A stretch of 64,000 nucleotides of DNA from Ditylenchus dipsaci (lineage: Eukaryota > Nematoda > Chromadorea > Rhabditida > Anguinidae), in contig SADC01001256.1 in NCBI GenBank assembly GCA_004194705.1, positions 558,001 to 622,000 of the forward strand, read 5' to 3'. The notes below the pieces were generated by a model. That model searched no databases, was not told the origin of the DNA, and saw nothing but the letters and a program-made list of their open reading frames with translations. Each line of letters opens with the position of its first letter. Within the stretch, counting starts at the first letter, position 1. Both the position numbers and the translations under genes were made by a program. Positions 1-12,240 of this stretch are shown piece by piece.

Positions 1-545
1 AAAAGGAAAGTGTTTTCGTAATACATTAAGCATTGGGATTACCCTTTTTATGTCCTATTACCACCATTTTTAAGAACTACGCTAAAAATTTAACACTACT
101 AACCCATTTTCGCCCAAATTCATTTTTTCGAATTTTCAACTTTTCAAAATAAGGGTGAAAAATAAGCTTTCTAAGGACAAAATCAAATCGAAAAAATGCG
201 GTAAAATTCAGTTATTTAAGTAACTAGGAACTTCGTTGAATGGAAATTTTGCCCAAATTTCCAAAAAAATCAATAATTGTCTTTGCTGATTAAATGCGAA
301 ACAACAACTGCTTATTACTAAATATTCTTACTTCGAACATGAAACGTTTTGAAACCATCCTTGTGGAGTCACACGTCGTACATCTTGTGAGTTCGGCCGT
401 CGCACCTTTTGGCATCCAGTAATTATGTATCCATAGTCCTAAAACGTAACTGTAAATAACGTAAAACTCTTTATAACTTAATCATCAATCGCAATTTTTA
501 CTACTTTAAAAAATCATTTTAAACGACTCCTTAGTAATTTTTATA

Positions 546-690
546 CAGTCGACGCTCGATATATGCTTTGCTATAGATGATTTGCTTCACTATATGCTTT
601 GATCAAGAGTCTTGCTCGGAAGAGTCTTGGCGCTGCCGGTGCCGCACCGGTGCCACTTACAACACTGATTACAGTATAGACTCTATATAA
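546..690. repeat. pogo-like MITE remnant
   Basis: Begins with CAGTCGACGCTCGATATA preceded by TA, the same terminal pattern as the complete pogo-like MITEs at 4531, 7875, 45518 and 63058. No matching right end is clear, so this is a half element or strongly decayed copy. Confidence 0.4.
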
Positions 691-971
691 AGAAGGGTTT
701 TCACAGTTTTGTGTAATTGGCTTCACCCAGCTTTCGGATAACGGAGTTTTTCAAACCGCTTCTTTTCCGGCTAATCAGGTACTCGATTCATTCAACTCAG
801 GAATGAGATTTGTATCCTATTCCTTACAAAAAAGGACATTTTAGAAGAATCACTACCCTCAAATATCCTATTTTAGACAGTATTCTAAAATTGTGATTTT
901 TCTCCTATTTTTAATACTGTTCATATTAAAAAGTATCATATCAAGATATTCTTATTTTTAGATGTTTTTAT

Positions 972-1141
972 GGGCAGGAGCAGCCTGTGTCAAATCAAAT
1001 TGCGCCACCGCAAATTGTGCCAAAATCAAACTGTACCAGAATAAAAATAAAAAATATTAGTGAAGATTTTTTTACAGTGAAATATATCAAATGCGGCACA
1101 TTTGCGGTGGCACAATGTGATTTGACAGGTGGCTCCTGCCC
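972..1141. mobile_element. 170-bp MITE with perfect 8-bp target duplication
   Basis: The ends are inverted repeats (GGGCAGGAGC at left, GCTCCTGCCC at right) extending about 45 bp with a few mismatches. The element is flanked by GTTTTTAT on both sides (964-971 and 1142-1149). An 8-bp duplication is the signature of hAT-superfamily insertion. There is no coding capacity. Confidence 0.8.
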
Positions 1142-1257
1142 GTTTTTATGTCAAAAAGTCTGAATTTGTGAAAAAAAATTTCTCTATTTGCGTCACATAA
1201 GTTTGAACAAAAAATAGAAGCATCTAGAAAGAAAAAGTCGAAACTTGCTTTTTCGTT

Positions 1258-1390
1258 CTCTACCGAGGGCTGGGCACGGGCTTGATTTTGCCGGCCCGGC
1301 GCGGACCTCATTTTCAAAAGCCCGGCGCGGACAGGGGTCAGGCGCGGCCCAGTCTGGCCGTGCCGACCCAGAAAGCCCGCAAAATTTTCT
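1258..1390. repeat. GC-rich word-array fragment, hAT-like
   Basis: A GC island in AT-rich DNA made of repeated words related to CCGGCGCGGAC and starting near GGGCTGGGCACGGGC. It resembles the terminal arrays of the hAT-type elements at 2330 and 57161, but no target duplication is visible. Confidence 0.35.
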
Positions 1391-2097
1391 CGTTAGAAAT
1401 TTTCAAAAATTTTTAAAAAAGTTTGCACCACTGGAGTAGTATAGTACCCCCTTTTTCGGCGGTAGCTAAGGAAGGGAAGGAGATTATGAGAGCGGCATGA
1501 GAGTGAAAATATTCTATGATTCGGGAAAGGTCAAATTGAAATCAAATTTCGAGAATTGTTCAGTTTAATACAATAATTGAAATGTCTTAGTCTAAGCCTG
1601 AACAGTGTTTGAAAGCAAGCCTAAGTTATTTTTTTATTTTTTTGTGATAACCCGAGGTTAAATATTATATATGAGCATGAGTTAGTTTTTGATTTTTTGT
1701 AATAACACAAGTCTAAAATCATTTAATTTAGAACAAAGTTATTTTCTTGAACTCTTGTAATAATTTGAGTCTGAAATATCTCTTTGTAAGAGCAATTCCA
1801 TTTGTTGCCTATTTAAGTAATTATACCCAATATATTTATAACAATGAAACAAATATTGAGACTAGCTACCCCAGACTTAAGGTCTCTAAGTTAGAACAGT
1901 TATGTGAAAAAACCTAGCATGAGTATAATTCTAGCTTTTTTAAACCGCCGTATTCCAATGCTATAATTAGAAAGCCAGTCCATGCACCGGAATACGTTAA
2001 CTGATCAAGGGATCATATAATATTTTTTTCAATTTTTTATTTATTTTTACTTGTTTTCATGTTTTTTTTAGTTTTATAATTTCTGGTGAATAAAATT

Positions 2098-2114
2098 NNN
2101 NNNNNNNNNNNNNN
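2098..2114. other. assembly gap (17 N)
   Basis: Seventeen undetermined bases inside AT-rich non-coding DNA. No gene is interrupted. Confidence 0.99.
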
Positions 2115-2207
2115 AATAAAATGTGGTTTAACACCCCCCCCCTTCCCCAGTTTGGCCCTAAGGGTGGCCTTCTATTAGAGACTAGCCTTCTATACTTTAA
2201 ATACGGT

Positions 2208-2642
2208 AGCAATTCCGAGCCCAATTTATCATGATTTTTCTCTTGCTCGGCTGATTTTGAACACGTATTTTCAAGTTTTGAACGAATTTTTTTCTGTTAA
2301 ATATCAAAATAAACAAAACATCATATAAACAGGATTGGACCTAAGCGCCGGCGCTTATAAGCGCTGGGCTAAGCGCCGGCTCTTACTTAAGCTTAAGCGC
2401 CGGCAAAATAAACGCCGGCGCTTAGCGCCTCTAAGCGCTGGCGCTTATCCATAAGCTCCGACGCTTCATAAATAAGCTCCGGCGCTTAGCACAACTAAGC
2501 CGGTGCTTCGTCGGCGCTTGCCAATCCTGCATGTAAAGCGGCAGCCATTTTTTTCAAAAAATTTTTTTCGGCTCGGGTTTTGTTTTTGGCAAAAGCGAAA
2601 TTCCGGTTGCGGTTCCGGTCCAAATATTCCGAGCCGACTATA
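2208..2642. mobile_element. hAT-family element, left end lost, split by a second insertion
   Basis: The right end with CGGTTCCGGT words and CCGAGCC near the terminus matches the complete element at 57161-57535. The internal stretch with the word GGCTGATTTT and the following run also matches that element's middle. It is interrupted by the 2330-2529 insertion. The left end is missing, apparently cut by a TACCGTA-type repeat ending near 2207. Confidence 0.65.
2330..2529. mobile_element. 200-bp hAT-type MITE nested in another hAT copy
   Basis: The terminal inverted repeats are CAGGATTGG and CCAATCCTG. The body is an array of AAGCGCCGGCGCTT-like words in both orientations. Flanking 8-mers are CATATAAA (2322-2329) and CATGTAAA (2530-2537), 7 of 8 identical, as expected for an aged hAT target duplication. 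The GC content is far above the surroundings. Confidence 0.8.
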
Positions 2643-3331
2643 CTATGCTCCACAAGATAGCGATTGCAGAATTTTCGAAACTAATCGTACATTTTTATAT
2701 GTTATTTTGTTAGCGCCACAAAGGACTTTTGAACACCTGTAATAAAATCTAAAATGAAAAAATACCTGGAGGTAAATAACAAATACTGGGATAGTGTTGA
2801 ACAGTAGAAAAGACTGGAGGGTCTGGCAAATGGCACTCATTCAATTTTAGGATTAGCACAAAAATAAAAAATCCAAAAATATGCTGATCTTTCTGTAATA
2901 TTGGTTGTAGAAAATATGGAATCGCCATATTAACACTAAAAAATGAGAAGTCATACCTTAAACACAAAAACCAGTGATATTTAAAACAACGATTTCAAAA
3001 AACGAGTTTGTGACTGTATGTAAAAAATTATTAACGAAAATAGACTAGGCTGGCTAATGTAAAGCACAATAACATCAATGGTTGCAATAACCAAAAAATT
3101 TATTGACAAAAAAAACTACATGTAAGCGTAAATTACAAATGAATGGTCAAAAGATCTTACAAATAGAAAAAGGGACCACTTTCCAAAAAAGGAAGGAAGT
3201 TATTACAGTGCGCAGCCATTAATCCACGATAAATCAAAATAAGGACTTGTCAATTGCACAATTGCACGCGTCAATGAACCTCACTTGAACACCCATCCAC
3301 TAACTCACACAACAATAATGACTTGATAAAA

Positions 3332-3560
3332 GACCATTTTTTGCGAACAGCGGTTGTCCACCGCCAATTCAAACAAATTTCCTAGTCATTAAACTTCTGT
3401 ACGGATTTTTAAACTTGGTTTCTAACAAAACTACACCTAAAATTGAATTCTAGGCCGTGGTTTGTTAGAAACCAAGATGAAAAATCAGTACAGAAGTCCA
3501 ATGATTAGGAAAAAAAATTGAATTTGTGGGGGAGGACCGCTGCGCGCAAAAACCATGGTC
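3332..3560. repeat. foldback MITE, family A copy 1
   Basis: Two inverted arms containing ACTTCTGTACGGATTTTT and GGTTTCTAACAAAAC. The same core is found at 38488-38720 and 46445-46683, but the outer ends differ here (GACCATTTTTTGCG against CGCAAAAACCATGGTC). Confidence 0.7.
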
Positions 3561-4530
3561 CTTAACTATCGTTAATAATGACTGGTTAACGATATTTGAC
3601 AATTAACTTGATTGTTTGAAGAAAAAACTCTCGTTTTGTATGAGCAGCACTACTGCTCAAGCGCTATCAGCAGTAGTGCTAAAGCAGAAATAAAAGCGAA
3701 ATGCCAACATCCTAGCGAAAAAGAAAATGTCTAAACACAATTAATAATGCATCATATTTGCATTGTTTAAAGGAAGGACAAAAATGACTAAAGCGCATTT
3801 TCGTCGTCCTGAACTTTGGACACAATCTGTATCACAGTTTTCTTTTATACAAAAAAATTACAAGGGTTTGCACAAAATCTATATTTTTATCTGTACTATG
3901 GAATCTCTGCTGCCCTTTTTAAATGTTTATAATTATTTGTGAAAAAGATTAAATGTAAAAATTAAATGTAAAAAAAATTCACACGAAAAGTATTTTGCGT
4001 CATTTGGTAAGCTCTTACAGAAAATGTGACATAGACTACTGTTTTTTAATTCCAGGCGCTAGATTTCTGGCACTAGATCTCGGCTTCATTGTAAAGACTT
4101 AGCCAAAATTCCAGTGTGAATATAATAATGACGATTTCATGACAAAACTTCTAAAATATAGCTATCTTTTTGTGCTTTTTTAATCACAAAAATCATTATT
4201 TAAACCAAAATATATAATTTGATTCTATATTTGTCAAATAAGGCAAAATATTTTCTCAAAACATATATTGAAAAACAAAATGGCGAATGTTAGACTTGGT
4301 GATCTAGTTTGGCAAAACTAGAATAGTGGGGCTAAATGCTGATTTAAAAAAATCTAAAAAATGGTAAAAAAACACTGAGAAAATGTTATTTCGAAAATTT
4401 AGTGGAAAAATTTATGCATTAAGTAGACGAATTCAATTTCAAGTCAAAGTTTTTTCTCCTCACGGTGGGTTCAGCTAGTAGATACTTGCACACAAACATA
4501 CTCTACATGGCAATATCATTATATTATATA

Positions 4531-4810
4531 CAGTCAAACATCGATAACCCGGCACCCCCTCAGGTTCGTTCCCGCCTAGAGTCCGACACTTTTTTTAGCT
4601 CAATTTTTTTCTTCTACCGTTTTTTTTTGATAGTATGATAATGAAAAACAGACAATCGTAGGGATTCCGATTCTGCAGATTGTTTTTGAAAATCCTACAA
4701 TTCCGCTGTTTCAGTGGGATTCAAGGATTGTTATATGACAGTAGCGTCGAAACTTCGATAACCGGCACCCTACTATAAAAAAAGGGTGCCGGGTTATCGA
4801 AGCTCGACTG
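4531..4810. mobile_element. pogo-like MITE
   Basis: TA-flanked element with ends CAGTCAAACATCGATAAC and TTATCGAAGCTCGACTG. It carries the family's subterminal block (GGTTCGTTCCCGCC then GTCCGACACTTTTT). An internal hairpin near 4740-4810 repeats the terminus. CAGT ends and a TA target are typical of the pogo/Tigger branch of Tc1-mariner. Confidence 0.75.
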
Positions 4811-6420
4811 TAGCTCTAGATACTAACTTTGAAGGGCATAATATACTAAATATTAAGCTAATTATTTACTTTTTATCATACCTAGCTAATACTTCAATAA
4901 AATAAATAAATATTATTTCAAATATATTTTCACAAAAGTACTTCACCGAAACAAAAATAATTTTTGCTTTTCTTCTGCTGTCTCAGGAATGATGTGAAGA
5001 ATATAATCAGATGTGTAAATGTGCGAGAGTGCTCTGCTCTTCTGGAAATAAATCCACAAATATTGTTTTGTTCTTGCAAACTGTCGGAAGCAGATTGTTC
5101 TTTTGCCTGCTTCCTGTTCGTTGTTGATACTACTACTGCTCACACCTTTTTCTTTTCGTCTAGTATTATTCACTGTAACAATAAGACATAAATATCTACA
5201 GTTTTTGGTTACACGAAAAATAAGTTTTGAATTTAAAAAAGCAGCAAAAGACTTGATTTTAATAATCGGCTTAGGCTGGCAAAAAGTTAAGCATATAAGC
5301 TAGGAGGTTATTTCTTTAAAGATTTGTCATTTTACGTCTTTGAAAAAAGGCATTTCAATATTTTTGTATGTATATCAGGAATGGGAATCGTACTTTTTTG
5401 AAACCCAATCTTTTTTACTTTTGAAGTTTTACGCCAAATTATTTTTTTGTTTCAAAATGGCAATAAGCACCGGATAAGATGGCACTTTAAAATGACCACT
5501 AAATGGCCAAATTGTACTTTTTTCGGCCAAATGTACTTTTTCCAAGAAATTTCATTTCCACCCCTGATGAATATATATTATTGTAATTTTAACTTAGCGT
5601 TCAAAATTTTAAGCTTTAAGCGAAAAACCGAAAATGATAGAAAAATTAAAGCTATATTTGCAAGGCCCTTCTAAAAGCGCAAAAAGTTTGATTTTTTCAA
5701 TATTTTCTACAAAAATAACTTCTCAAAGGTTATGGCAACTTTTTAGAGTCAGAATTCTATTTTTTGTTCACCGAAATTGCCTCAGAAAACTGGGTAGCTA
5801 GCAAAAGTTTGACTCAGCGACAAAAGAGTACGTCTGAAGGGCAGGTTGGCACGTAATAGAATTTTTTTTAAATTTTTTTCTGACTAAATGTCATTTTTTT
5901 ATTTCTATTATAGTCCAGAAAAAGCCTAGAATCTTGGCTACACATTAGTAGATAAACATGTGTGATTGAAAAAAATCAGAAAACTCCAATAAAACCAACT
6001 TAATGATGGATTTTGGGACAAAAGCAGGTTGCATGTGATCTTTTGGCCTGCAGCTTAACCGGAGCAGCGGATGGCGCCGTTGCATAGCTTGCAGCCTGAA
6101 GATCATTTCATACCAAACTTGTAAAAAGGTGTGAAAATTAGGGTAAGAAATATGTATCTTAGAACCTTCGATTATAGCATGTGGTTTAGGCTATATGAAT
6201 GTCCCTCTCATCTCCCCTTTGATAGGCCTACCGTACCGTAAAAACTGCATCATTTTTGAAAAAAATTTGTCAAGGGCTTCCACGGAGCGGTGAAATCCCC
6301 AAAAAATGAAGTTAAAGCCAATAATTTAAATTGGTTATAGCTGAGAATCGCTAAAAGGTATCTAATTCACATAGAGAATATATTGATCCGATCATTAGCG
6401 AAAAAAAAACTAGTTGAAAC

Positions 6421-6533
6421 TAGAGTTGGTATTTTCACGGGGAAATTTAATTTTCCGGGAAAATTCCCGGGAAAATTCAATTTCTCGAGAAAAATCGGGA
6501 TTTTTCCGGGAATTTTCCCGTTTACCAACCCTA
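6421..6533. mobile_element. 113-bp hAT MITE with perfect 8-bp target duplication
   Basis: Ends TAGAGTTGGTA and TACCAACCCTA with GGGAAAATT/AATTTTCCC words inside. It is flanked on both sides by GTTGAAAC (6413-6420 and 6534-6541). The TAGAGTTGG terminus is shared with the element at 57161. Confidence 0.85.
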
Positions 6534-6673
6534 GTTGAAACTTAATACGAAATGCAAAAAGGCGCGAAATCAAAAATGGTCCAGTTTTTATTGAACGCCC
6601 TGTAAAAGTCGCAGGGTTCCTACCAAGGCTTAGATTCCCAAAATACGAAAATATTTTAGGTCGTTCCTGAGAT

Positions 6674-7067
6674 TTTCGGGTGAAAATTCGGAACTTATTT
6701 AGTCCGGGAGGCGAATTTCATATTTTTTTACAAATCATGTTAAAACGTCGACTTTGTAATTTTATGCTCGAAACGCGATAAAACCTTTGTTTCTGACCCT
6801 TTTCAAATAAAAAATCCATTTTTGAAAAAAATATTTTGGCTACAAATTTGACCGAAATCTTCATTTACCTTGGTCCCTCAAGGCAAAATATCAGATATCA
6901 GTCAAAAATTTATTTTTTCAAAAAATTGAATTTTATGTTAGAAAATGGTTGAAAACATTGTTTTTATTGTTTTTAGAATGTGAGAAAAACTTAAGAGATA
7001 TTTAAACATCATTTACGAAAAATTGTGAAATTGCGCTTCCCCTCCCCGGAATAAATAAGTGCCGAAA
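6674..7067 (+). repeat. dispersed 0.39-kb repeat, copy 1
   Basis: Similar in the same orientation to 25266-25646, sharing blocks such as CTTATTTAGTCCG, TTTTATGCTC and TTTACGAAAAAT. The two ends are inverted relative to each other (AACTTATTTAGTCCGGG against CCCCGGAATAAATAAGT), so this looks like a non-autonomous DNA transposon. No coding potential seen. Confidence 0.65.
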
Positions 7068-7874
7068 ATTCAAAATCAAAAAAATCGAAATTGGTAGAGC
7101 TTAAGACATTTAAGAAAACTCTATAAAAAGCTTTGAAAAACATTGACTCAACCCTGAGATACAGACAGGGGCTTTGGTGTGATATCGCTTATATTTAAGA
7201 GAAGAGGGTCTAATATTAGTGAAAATACCGTGATAATAATTGAACTTATGATGAGACTGTAATTTAAGCAAACACAAAAAAATAATACAAAAATATCAAT
7301 AAAATTCAATTAAAGCATTTTGATTAAAACAAATACAGAAAATATGGCAGGTTACACTAAACGAAAATGTTTGTTTAATTAGTATTATTATTTATAAAAG
7401 CCAAAAAAATTGACAAATTGGCCGGCTCTTCCGCGGTCTGTCAGTTGCATGATGAATATTCATAGATGGTGCGCATTCGCTTTATTCTTGAGCCTACACA
7501 GCCTTCAAAGAAAATTGAAATTTCCTTTCACTTTCTTTTCCACCCCTTTTTTACCCGCAGCCTAATTTTTGGTAGAGAGGAACAAGAAAGGAAATGCAAA
7601 TAATCAGATTTCCGTTTTGGAAGGCAACTTTCTCGACTTACTTTTAAGTTAAGTGCCAGTTGAAATAAAGGAGAAAAGAATAGGCATGGGGGATTAAGTT
7701 AGCTTATTCAAGAGGCAAGCGAAACCTTACAATGCTTTACGTATTGCTAATTAAAAATATTCACATTATTCGATTCGCGAAATATCGCCTAATTTTCTAT
7801 ACAGGTGGCCTGAAAATAAAAGAAATATCGCTCAAGCACAAAATATTTTAGAATTTGGAAACTAGAAGCCAATA

Positions 7875-8118
7875 CAGTCAAATTTCGATTTAACGACTCT
7901 CTAATTTTCAAAAGGGTGGTTAAATCGAGGTTTTGCTTATCTAAACGCAAAACTTCAGGTTTTTGAAAAACCATCGGCAAAATCTGAATCCTTGCGATAT
8001 TTGCGGTCAGACTGTGTAAAGGTAACTGACAAAGCGCTTTTAAAATCAGCTTAAAAAAGTGTCGGACCCTAGGTAGGAACGAACTTGAGGCAGGGGTCGT
8101 TAAATCGAGGTTTGACTG
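7875..8118. mobile_element. pogo-like MITE
   Basis: TA-flanked, with ends CAGTCAAATTTCGATTTAAC and GTTAAATCGAGGTTTGACTG. It carries the conserved GTGTCGGACCC and GGAACGAACTT blocks next to the right end. Confidence 0.8.
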
Positions 8119-8476
8119 TAAAAGTATCAAAATTCTGTACTTCACTCTCAATACTTTCGGTCAGTTAATTTAGAAAGGAACTTTTGAAGCTTGGATATTT
8201 TCTTTGGTATTATTTCTGAAGTCTTGCATGATTTTATTTAAAAAATAACAGGGATAACAGCAGTTTTTAAAAATAATGTAGCAGGATTTTTCAAATTGGT
8301 ACCCAGTCTTGGCACTAGCTTAAAAGGTACTCTCCAATAAAACAAATTAATAATTTTAGCCTTTAATAAATATGTACACAAATTTCAGGGTGAATTCGTA
8401 TAATCGCTGAAAAGATTTTAGCTACAAAATAGCTGTCAATATTACCTCCAAACTGACTAGCAAATTATACTTACAA

Positions 8477-8800
8477 AAGGAGGATCCTGACTGTGACCTG
8501 GGGAAAATTTCGATGAAAATTTTGAGAGGTCATATTCTTGTAGAGCATGCTTGAATCCTTGTTAATTTGGCTCCCTACCTTTGAAGACCAACAAAAATGT
8601 TGGGAATGACCCACGGGGCACTTATGAAAACCCATGGTAAGGGCATCGAGGTGTTTTTAGAACTTTGAAAGATCGTTGTATTACGCCTTGTGAATCTTCA
8701 GAGCTGGGAAACCTGATTTGTCAGGAAATAAGGCAGTCTTTACAATAACACGCAGAAAAAAAAATCATCATTGCAATCTTCCCCCAATACCAGGAAACAG
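8477..8800 (+). repeat. dispersed 0.33-kb repeat, copy 1
   Basis: Similar to 34098-34430 in the same orientation. Shared words include TTTGGCTCCCTAC, AACAAAAATGTTGGG and GGTGTTTTTAGAACTTTGA. The ends are weakly inverted (GGAGG...CTGTGACCTGGGG at left). Copy 2 lies in an intron of the M13 peptidase gene. Confidence 0.65.
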
Positions 8801-9605
8801 CCGTTACACCGAATCCAATTCCGGGTTTCTGAACCAACCATAAGCAATGTTTAAAACCAGTTGCTAAAAAAGGTTCATGTCTCATGTCCCAGAATTTCAG
8901 GTTAAAAATAATTTTATTGTTTTTCTCTTTTGTTTATTGTTTTTTTCCTGGATGGACAGATAAATCTAATTTGGCGGATGCTATATAATTACCGTAAAAG
9001 CTTACATGTTGACCTGCAAAGCAAAGACCGACCGAAAACTACACTCATTATTCACATTGCTTCTATGCATCATTAAAATTAGGAGAAATGCAAAAGAACG
9101 CAATTCTAGTTTTCCTGTTTTCTCTTTTTGAGTGAAATCAAGGTCAAGTTTTGGAGTAGGAAGTTCAACAATATTAATGGAAGCGTCTCAACAACATCAA
9201 CATACCTAGTCTCATTACGTTATAAAAACAACAAACGAAATGGGGAACTTTGCGCTTCTTTCTCTTCACAGAAGCTAAATCTGAGAGAAAATTTGGCATT
9301 GATTTGTTAATAAGATTAAACAAGCATAAAGTAAACTGTAAAAAATGAGGTGAGTGGTGGATTTAGTATTTTGAAGTGGGGATTAAGCTTGGATTTTGGG
9401 TGAATTTTTTGTTGAAGCCCAATTTTCTGCAAGTTTTATAAACTTATGCCAGATATCTTTCCAAAACCCTGAAATTCAACATCTTAGCTCTCTTTTAAGC
9501 ACAAAACCGTAATATTGAGTTTGCTTTAAAAAGGGTTTTAAAGTCCCTCCAAATCGGAGATGGTGGATTTTAGCCTGGATTTTGGGTGGATTTTGATGCT
9601 CGAGC

Positions 9606-9905
9606 CCGGGGGGGTAGCTAGAAGAAGGTACCCAGCAGGGGTAACCATGACGAGGTACCCAGGAGAATGGTAGCCAGGAAGGAGTTACGTAGAAGGAGGG
9701 TAGCCTGTAGGAGAGTAACCAGGAAGATGGTGAACATGAAGAGAGTAGCCAGAAGGGGTTACCCATGAGGAGGGTGTCCAGGAGGGGGTACACAGCAAGA
9801 AGTCACCCAGGAGGTGCTACACAGTAGGAGGAAAGCTAGGAGGTAGGTATTCAGGAGGAGGGTGACCAAGAGGGCGGTTAACCAGAGGTGGTTAAGGTGC
9901 GGTTA
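9606..9905. repeat. degenerate purine-rich minisatellite, about 17-bp unit
   Basis: About 17 tandem units of roughly 17 bp related to GGTAACCAGGAGGAGGG. The units vary in sequence but keep spacing. The plus strand is strongly purine-biased. Open frames across it are a by-product of the repeat. Confidence 0.8.
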
Positions 9906-10524
9906 ACCAAAGTATGTGATCGGTTATTATTTATGTAATTTTTAAAATACGATAGTGGCGCCAATAGGCGTCTGTCGCCCCTAGTGACCAAATATTTGCT
10001 TGCTCGAAAAATATTAATTACAACTTTGTATCGACAACATCAATTTTTACAGTTTTCCATACTACCACCAGTATTTTGGTAATTATGACAGCCGAAGATC
10101 CTCACAGATTGACCTTGCCTGGGTATGGCTTCACCTCTAATCAACTTCTTTTTTAAAAGATCAATCCCAAACACCACATATCGATCCCAAATCACACCAG
10201 AAGCTCAAAAGGTCTTTTTTAAGTTCACGTCAAAAAAAAGATAAGTTTCGAGTGCTTCGATTTTTTAATCCTTTGACTGTTTTACCATGTTTTTAACAGA
10301 GATGTGCAAGTGATCGGGATTCCTCCCGAATCGGGATCCCGAAGATTTCGGTGGTCGCTCCCGATCGCTTTTGAAAACCCCGATCCCTAAAATTTCCAAC
10401 TCCCGATGAGCATTTTCAATAAATTATTCACATTTTTCGACCGAAATTTTTTCAATTCTGCATAAATTTGTAGTCTTTTTTGATTTCTTTTCAACTTCTG
10501 TGATCCTTTAAGATGAGTCATAGG

Positions 10525-11482
10525 CAGGGCCGCAACTTCAACTTTTTCAAGGGGGGGGTAATTTCTTTGATATTACCCCTATAGATTCAAGTCAAGGGGG
10601 GGTAATTTTTAAAATGAGATTTTTGTGTATTTTCTTATCTTTTTTTGTAATTTTTTTCAATATTTATTAGATTTTTTCAATTATTTATTTTTAACAGATT
10701 TAAGCAAAGCATAAACGATGGTTAAACTTAGCATATTCGTTAATTATATCTTGAACTGGCAAACTTATGTCTTTGTGAACAAAAATAAGGGCTAGATGAT
10801 TTAGACGTTCATCAGCCATTGAATTTCTCAAAACATTTTTTATTTGTTTCAAAACACTGAAGGCCCTTTCAGGTGTGGCAGTTGCTGTTGGAATTGTAGC
10901 TAAAATTTGAAAAATTTGTGCAATTTGATTACAGAAGGCATCCTTTGAGTGTCGAATGAGTGCAACTACATCCTGATTAGTCAGATCACTAGTTGCGCAT
11001 ATATTTGCCCATGTTTCAAACTCTCTCTACAAAAATAAATTTAGTTCTCTGCAAAGTGGCTGTGTAAATTCAAATCTACCTCGAAATCTCTCAAATTGCC
11101 GGTTATAATTTGATTTTTAATGTAAAAGGTAGCGAGGTCAGAGACTTGGGTGAAACTTCCTAATGAAGCAGGCAGCTTCGTCAGCTTCTTAATGTAGCGA
11201 GCAAATAAGTTCTTAATTAACTTTTTCACAAATTCATTTTTTGTAACTTTGAATTATAATTATATTTTCGACACATTCCAAATAATCTACCTACAAGTTT
11301 TTTATATAATAAAATATGTGCAAATTACGTGTTTTTTAGTGAAAACTTTACAAAATAGTGAAAAAAATCACAAAACCTTGGTTACAGCAGTCTCCCTCTA
11401 GAGAATACCCCCCTTAGGGTGGCCTTCGGCCACCCTAAGGGGGGGTAATTACCCCTATGACCCCCCCCCAAATTGCGGCCTG
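10525..11482 (-). mobile_element. internally deleted hAT transposon with perfect 8-bp target duplication
   Basis: The ends are CAGGGCCGCAACTT and AATTGCGGCCTG, followed inward by poly-G/poly-C runs and TTACCCCTATAG-type repeats. GTCATAGG flanks both sides (10517-10524 and 11483-11490). The interior still encodes the C-terminal part of a hAT transposase on the minus strand; the N-terminal part is absent, so the element is non-autonomous. Confidence 0.9.
10700..11235 (-). pseudogene. hAT transposase C-terminal fragment
   Basis: Two exons, 11080 to about 11235 and 10700-11026, joined in phase across a 53-bp intron (donor GTAGAT, acceptor TTTTTGTAG). The second exon reads open for 108 codons to a TAA. 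It contains the hATC dimerisation signature: TATPERAFSVLKQIK, then SMADERLNHLALIFVHKDI about 10 residues later. This is the region through which hAT transposases dimerise. It resembles ZMYM1/ZBED-like transposases. The BED finger and the first two catalytic acidic residues are missing, so it cannot transpose itself. Unlike the host exons, this stretch has no frame break. Confidence 0.85.
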
Positions 11483-11496
11483 GTCATAGGTCATGA

Positions 11497-12240
11497 GGCT
11501 GCATGATAATTGCTCAAAACGACAATTTCTCAACGTATTAATTGCTCAGACGACAATTGCTCAAAGGACCATAGCTATCGCCGACAACGAGAATTTCGAC
11601 GCTACTGTCATATAACCCCCCCTCAAAGCTACTGTAATATACCGCCCCCCCCCCAATAATTTTTCAGATACCCCAAAAACCATACTTTGTTTTGGAAAAG
11701 TGGTGAAATTATTACGTGTTGTCCCTGAGCCTAATGCCTAAGGCCTGAAGCCTAAGGGCTAAGCCTAATTCCTAAGCCTAAAATTATTGGGGGGGGGAGG
11801 TGGTATATTACAGGAGGGATTTTGGGGGGGGGGGGTATATTACAGTAGCGCCAGAATTTCAAATGTTTGAATTCGCGCGGGACAGTTATTTTTTTCTCTT
11901 TTGACTTGCTTCGAATGACTTTAAAGAGTAAAATGAAAGACGAAAGAGAACTGTCCCGCGTGAATTTAAACATTTGAAATTCTCGTTGTCGGCGACGGCT
12001 ATAGTCCTTCAAAACGACAACTTCTCAAACGACTATTGCGCAAACGACAGTCGTACATCGTTTTACCGCTTTACTCACTACCGTCAATCCTTAAGGGCCT
12101 GCTTATATCAGGCCAAAACAGTAAATCGATGTGCAACTGTCGCTTAAGCAATCGTAATTTTGAGCAAGCGTCGATTGAGCAACTGTCGTTTGCGCATAGT
12201 CGTTTGAGCAATTGTCGTATTGAGCAATTATCATGCAGCC
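11497..12240. mobile_element. 0.74-kb foldback element with short tandem words in its arms
   Basis: The ends are GGCTGCATGATAATTGCTCAA and its inverse. The arms are chains of about 14-15-bp units of the type AAACGACAATTGCTC. An inner hairpin (about 11573-12003) begins with ATCGCCGACAACGAGAATTTC and ends with its inverse, enclosing poly-C and poly-G runs. Flanks GGTCATGA (11489-11496) and GATCATGA (12241-12248) match at 7 of 8. Confidence 0.7.

Larger units (their letters stand above)
1..9600. other. gene-free region, repeats only
   Basis: I see no exon with a convincing family match or codon-like composition on either strand. Apart from the listed elements it holds AT-rich DNA, a stem-loop around 3642-3688 built on the inverted words AGCACTACTGCT/AGCAGTAGTGCT, and a dispersed repeat at about 5870-6150 that recurs at 41720-42020 and 49120-49250. 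Confidence 0.5.

Noticed and set aside
9476..9793. Frame with repeated WLLS/WVPS units
   Set aside because: Translation of the 17-bp minisatellite; no start context or splice sites.
11511..12235. CRISPR-like spaced repeats
   Set aside because: The units are contiguous, inverted in two arms and part of a eukaryotic foldback element.
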